Source: a virus. Taken from it: 26,044 nt of DNA. How positions within the stretch are numbered: position 1 is the first letter of the stretch; each line of letters opens with the position of its first letter. The stretch lies in the IMG/VR virus record IMGVR_UViG_3300034280_000202, positions 1 to 26,044 of that record. One strand, given 5' to 3'. The notes below the pieces were generated by a model. It worked only from the letters and a program-made list of their open reading frames with translations. It did not search any database and was not told where the DNA came from. The position numbers were made by a program, and so were the translations under genes. This document shows, piece by piece, positions 23,865 to 26,044 of this stretch.

Positions 23865-24835
23865 TTGAACCTCACAATTAGGTCCGGCGCACCTGAAAGC
23901 AACAGCGTGATCGACTTTGCGGCAGAGTCGTACTGAATGCCTCGCAGTGCTGCTGTCCATTTGGCACGCCATTTAGTCAGCGTGATTTTTGCCGGTGGAT
24001 TTAGTGTGATGGTTTTAACTGTGTCGCTGATGGTGCGAGTCGATGCGGACCAATCGAAAGCAATGCCAGCAGTTTCATTGGCATATCGCCCCGTTTCGAA
24101 TATTTCAAATACCGCTGACGTGGCCGCGTCTGGTGCATCAATGTCGATATTCAGTAGGCTTCCGAACGGCTGCTGTGCTGCTTCGTCTGACAGGTGAACG
24201 GTCAGAGCAGCGGCAACGGAATCAACCGTTACCGCTCCCCCGATCACTTCACACGCAACAGGCGTGCTTTCATCGCGAAACGCTTTGAGCGTCGTGAACC
24301 AGTTCAGCAGCGTTTCGTTAGACTTTGCACCGGGATAGCTTGCCGACTTGTCGTATGGAATCCATCGCGGCACACCACCCATTGCCGCAGCCGTCTCCGC
24401 GTTTACCTTCTCGATTGCATACAGGCCATCAGGAATATTTCCAGCCGAAAGAATTCTTTCCTGCGTGATGCAACCACCGCAGACAAAAGAACCATCTGAT
24501 GTGTAGAGCGTTGCCACCGGCCCCGACTGCACCGCACGGCTGAACGTGATTGAGGGCTCGGGAACCGGCTCAATAAAATCAGAACCAGCGGGATCTGGAA
24601 GCCCGGAGGCAGGTTGCGGTGTGTCCTCCGGCTCAGGTTCGACCGCTGGTTCTGATTCGGAGGGTTCGTTGAATTTGGTGCGGATAGCCTGCAGTGCGAT
24701 GGTATTCGGCATGATAGGCTCGTCGTCGACAAATACCGAGGCGGCGCGAAGCTGCTGCTTCGCTTCTTCGATGCTGGCCTGCTGCGTTGCATCGACGCAG
24801 CCAGTCAGCAGAATGATCGGGATAAAGCACCGCAT
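23861..24835 (-). CDS. Putative lipoprotein, unknown function
   Basis: This 324-residue protein starts with MRCFIPIILLTGCVDA, a short signal sequence with a lipobox whose lipidated residue would be Cys13. After a helical stretch, residues about 56-95 form an acidic Pro/Glu linker. A folded part follows with a CGGC pair (Cys119, Cys122) and a C-terminal beta/alpha region (KITLTKWRAKWTAALRGIQY core). GAGG lies seven bases before the ATG. Lipoproteins in phage late regions can be outer spanins or superinfection-exclusion proteins; this one is large for a spanin. Its partners in the operon are a papain-like peptidase upstream and a small membrane protein downstream. Confidence 0.65.
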   Translation of the reverse strand: MRCFIPIILLTGCVDATQQASIEEAKQQLRAASVFVDDEPIMPNTIALQAIRTKFNEPSESEPAVEPEPEDTPQPASGLPDPAGSDFIEPVPEPSITFSRAVQSGPVATLYTSDGSFVCGGCITQERILSAGNIPDGLYAIEKVNAETAAAMGGVPRWIPYDKSASYPGAKSNETLLNWFTTLKAFRDESTPVACEVIGGAVTVDSVAAALTVHLSDEAAQQPFGSLLNIDIDAPDAATSAVFEIFETGRYANETAGIAFDWSASTRTISDTVKTITLNPPAKITLTKWRAKWTAALRGIQYDSAAKSITLLLSGAPDLIVRFK

Positions 24836-24836
24836 A

Positions 24837-25658
24837 TCAAATCCTCAGTGCTTTCTTCGCGTCTTCGATCGTGAATTCGCGGGGCGTGACGTTTGGCATG
24901 TCGGAAAGACCGACGAACACAGACATTTGCTGCCGCATAGCCTGCTCAACCATTGCTGGTGCCCATTCCGACCAACCCACAACACCAGACGCTTCTCCGT
25001 GTGAGTTGAACATCCACACATAAGGACGGCCCTGACTGTCTTTGCGTTCTGACAGCACGAAGAGACCGATCGCATGCCCACCGTTTCCACCGACCCATTG
25101 TTCTACGACCGGTGCTGCATAACGCGAGGACCACGGAATTCCACAGTCAACGTATCCCTGACCAGATCCCAAAAAAGCCCGGATTCCGTCGTAACTGGTG
25201 ATGCGTCGAGACGTCTTAACCTTATGAATAGCAGCGTTTTCCAGCACTGCCTGATAGTTTGCTGGCCTGGCGTTGTTGTACCGTGGTGGATAAGGCCACA
25301 ACTTTTCTTCACACAGCCCAACTTCAGCCAGTAGTTTTACGCCGCCCATGATCGTACTGCCGACGTCGCCGGACAACCGGTCGATGCGTTGCGTTTCGTA
25401 GTACATCATGGCACGAGACAACTGCACATCGACTTCGTGCGTTGCGAGAATTCGGATCCATTCTGAACCCGTGCTGCCAGAATGCCCTCTACAACTTCCC
25501 TGAGACCCTTGCTTCTCACAGCGAAGCACTTCGCGGGGATCCAGTGCGATTTCTCGATAGACCCCAGAATTCATCAACGCGATAACTTCAGCATCGTCCT
25601 TAAGTGCCCTGAATGCCTCCCAGTCCTCGCGTTCAATATGCCAGTCATACCATTGCAT
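24837..25658 (-). CDS. Papain-like (C1) cysteine peptidase
   Basis: This 273-residue protein carries the papain-family catalytic set: QGSQGSC with oxyanion Gln50 and nucleophile Cys56 (papain spacing of six), His195 in GGNGGHAIGL, and Asn219 in FNSHGEAS, replacing NSWG. Between them are GDVGSTIMGGVKLLAEVGLC and LWPYPP, which match the family helix and loop. There is no signal peptide or propeptide of the classical kind; about 49 residues precede the active site. The ATG overlaps the previous stop as TAATG, with GGAGGG nine bases upstream. It may be a protein-cutting lysin, a virion protease or an effector. No muramidase or amidase gene is seen nearby. Confidence 0.8.
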   Translation of the reverse strand: MQWYDWHIEREDWEAFRALKDDAEVIALMNSGVYREIALDPREVLRCEKQGSQGSCRGHSGSTGSEWIRILATHEVDVQLSRAMMYYETQRIDRLSGDVGSTIMGGVKLLAEVGLCEEKLWPYPPRYNNARPANYQAVLENAAIHKVKTSRRITSYDGIRAFLGSGQGYVDCGIPWSSRYAAPVVEQWVGGNGGHAIGLFVLSERKDSQGRPYVWMFNSHGEASGVVGWSEWAPAMVEQAMRQQMSVFVGLSDMPNVTPREFTIEDAKKALRI

Positions 25659-26035
25659 TATTGAGCGCCCTCCAGTTTCGCAGCCAGTTCAGCTTCCGCA
25701 TTTTTTTGAATGGCTTCTGCAACGGCGTTACTGTATGGCTCGAAATCTGCCGCACGATTACGGAAACGATTTGCATTGAACCATTTCACGCCCGCCTCAA
25801 GTCCTTGGCTTGTCGCACCGTCAAAGGGCTGCTGTGCGAGTTCCCGCAGAACTGCAACCTGTGTCTTCCGGTCAGCGTTGTAGGCATCCTGCAGAACGTC
25901 GCTGACAACTGGTGCCGGTGGTTCTGGATTTGGCGTCGGTGCCGCGTCACGGTTGAAAAACCAAACGCCAGCCACTACCAGGATAAACAGCAGCAGCGGA
26001 TTCGATTCCGGCTGCTCACTTGCTTTTACTGGCAC
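25658..26035 (-). CDS. Small membrane-anchored protein, possibly partial at 5' end
   Basis: The product has 125 residues from a GTG at 26035, but the frame is open to the window edge, so the true start may lie outside. Residues about 12-28 form a transmembrane segment (NPLLLFILVVAGVWFFN), followed by a Pro-rich linker (APTPNPEPPAPVV) and a soluble helical domain to the end. The topology suggests an N-terminal anchor with a domain facing the periplasm or cytoplasm. It overlaps the start of the papain-like peptidase gene by one base, so the two are probably co-translated. Confidence 0.6.
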   Translation of the reverse strand: MPVKASEQPESNPLLLFILVVAGVWFFNRDAAPTPNPEPPAPVVSDVLQDAYNADRKTQVAVLRELAQQPFDGATSQGLEAGVKWFNANRFRNRAADFEPYSNAVAEAIQKNAEAELAAKLEGAQ

Positions 26036-26044
26036 TGGCCACCC

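Noticed and set aside
1-26044. CRISPR arrays, tRNA or rRNA genes, insertion sequences, att sites, integrase
   Set aside because: I saw no regular spaced repeats, cloverleaf, transposase or recombinase motifs on either strand.

Overview
The window is the late (morphogenesis) region of a tailed phage or prophage. Apart from one small cassette of two plus-strand genes, every supported gene is on the minus strand, so the functional order runs from about 26044 down to 1. No sheath or baseplate-wedge genes are seen, and there is a tape measure, a tail tube protein and a G/GT-type chaperone pair, so the particle is probably a siphovirus with a non-contractile tail. The host cannot be fixed from the sequence. 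The mix of papain-like peptidase, PAS protein, AP2-HNH protein and jelly-roll surface proteins suggests an environmental Gram-negative-type bacterium, possibly a planctomycete, but that is a weak inference. No integrase, att site, tRNA, rRNA or CRISPR array was recognised, so prophage versus free phage is open.

Layout in transcription order. (1) 26035-22695: a possible lysis or host-interaction block. It holds a one-TM protein, a C1 papain-like cysteine peptidase, a lipoprotein, a small C-terminally anchored membrane protein, and a PAS-domain protein with a coiled coil and one TM. (2) 22610-19564: an uncharacterised protein and two beta-rich tail or surface proteins, placed unusually before the terminase. 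(3) 19567-18450: an AP2 / zinc-ribbon / HNH nuclease gene whose HNH half lies in the -1 frame. (4) 18354-13080: packaging genes: a TerS candidate, TerL, a small zinc ribbon, a gpW-like head-completion protein and a lambda-type portal. (5) 13090-10093: a prohead protease-capsid fusion followed by an intrinsic terminator and a jelly-roll decoration-like protein. (6) 10096-7008: connector and tail genes (FII-like, U-like, Z-like, tail tube, G/GT chaperones with a poly-A -1 slippery site). (7) 7042-214: tape measure, distal tail proteins and a large adhesin ending in two glycine-rich domains. A terminator-like hairpin lies at the very left edge.

The genes are tightly packed, with many ATGA, TGATG or TAATG overlaps, which implies one or a few long polycistronic messages with translational coupling. 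The exception is 15121-15700, where two plus-strand genes have their own promoter, a good ribosome-binding site and a closing hairpin, like a moron inserted antisense into the packaging operon.

The points most worth a second look are the PAS-membrane protein and papain-like peptidase where lysis genes would be expected, the antisense moron cassette, the frameshift with a cysteine-rich DnaJ-like T domain, the frameshifted AP2-HNH gene, and a plus-strand terminator plus a near-perfect orphan Shine-Dalgarno sequence between 23454 and 23530.
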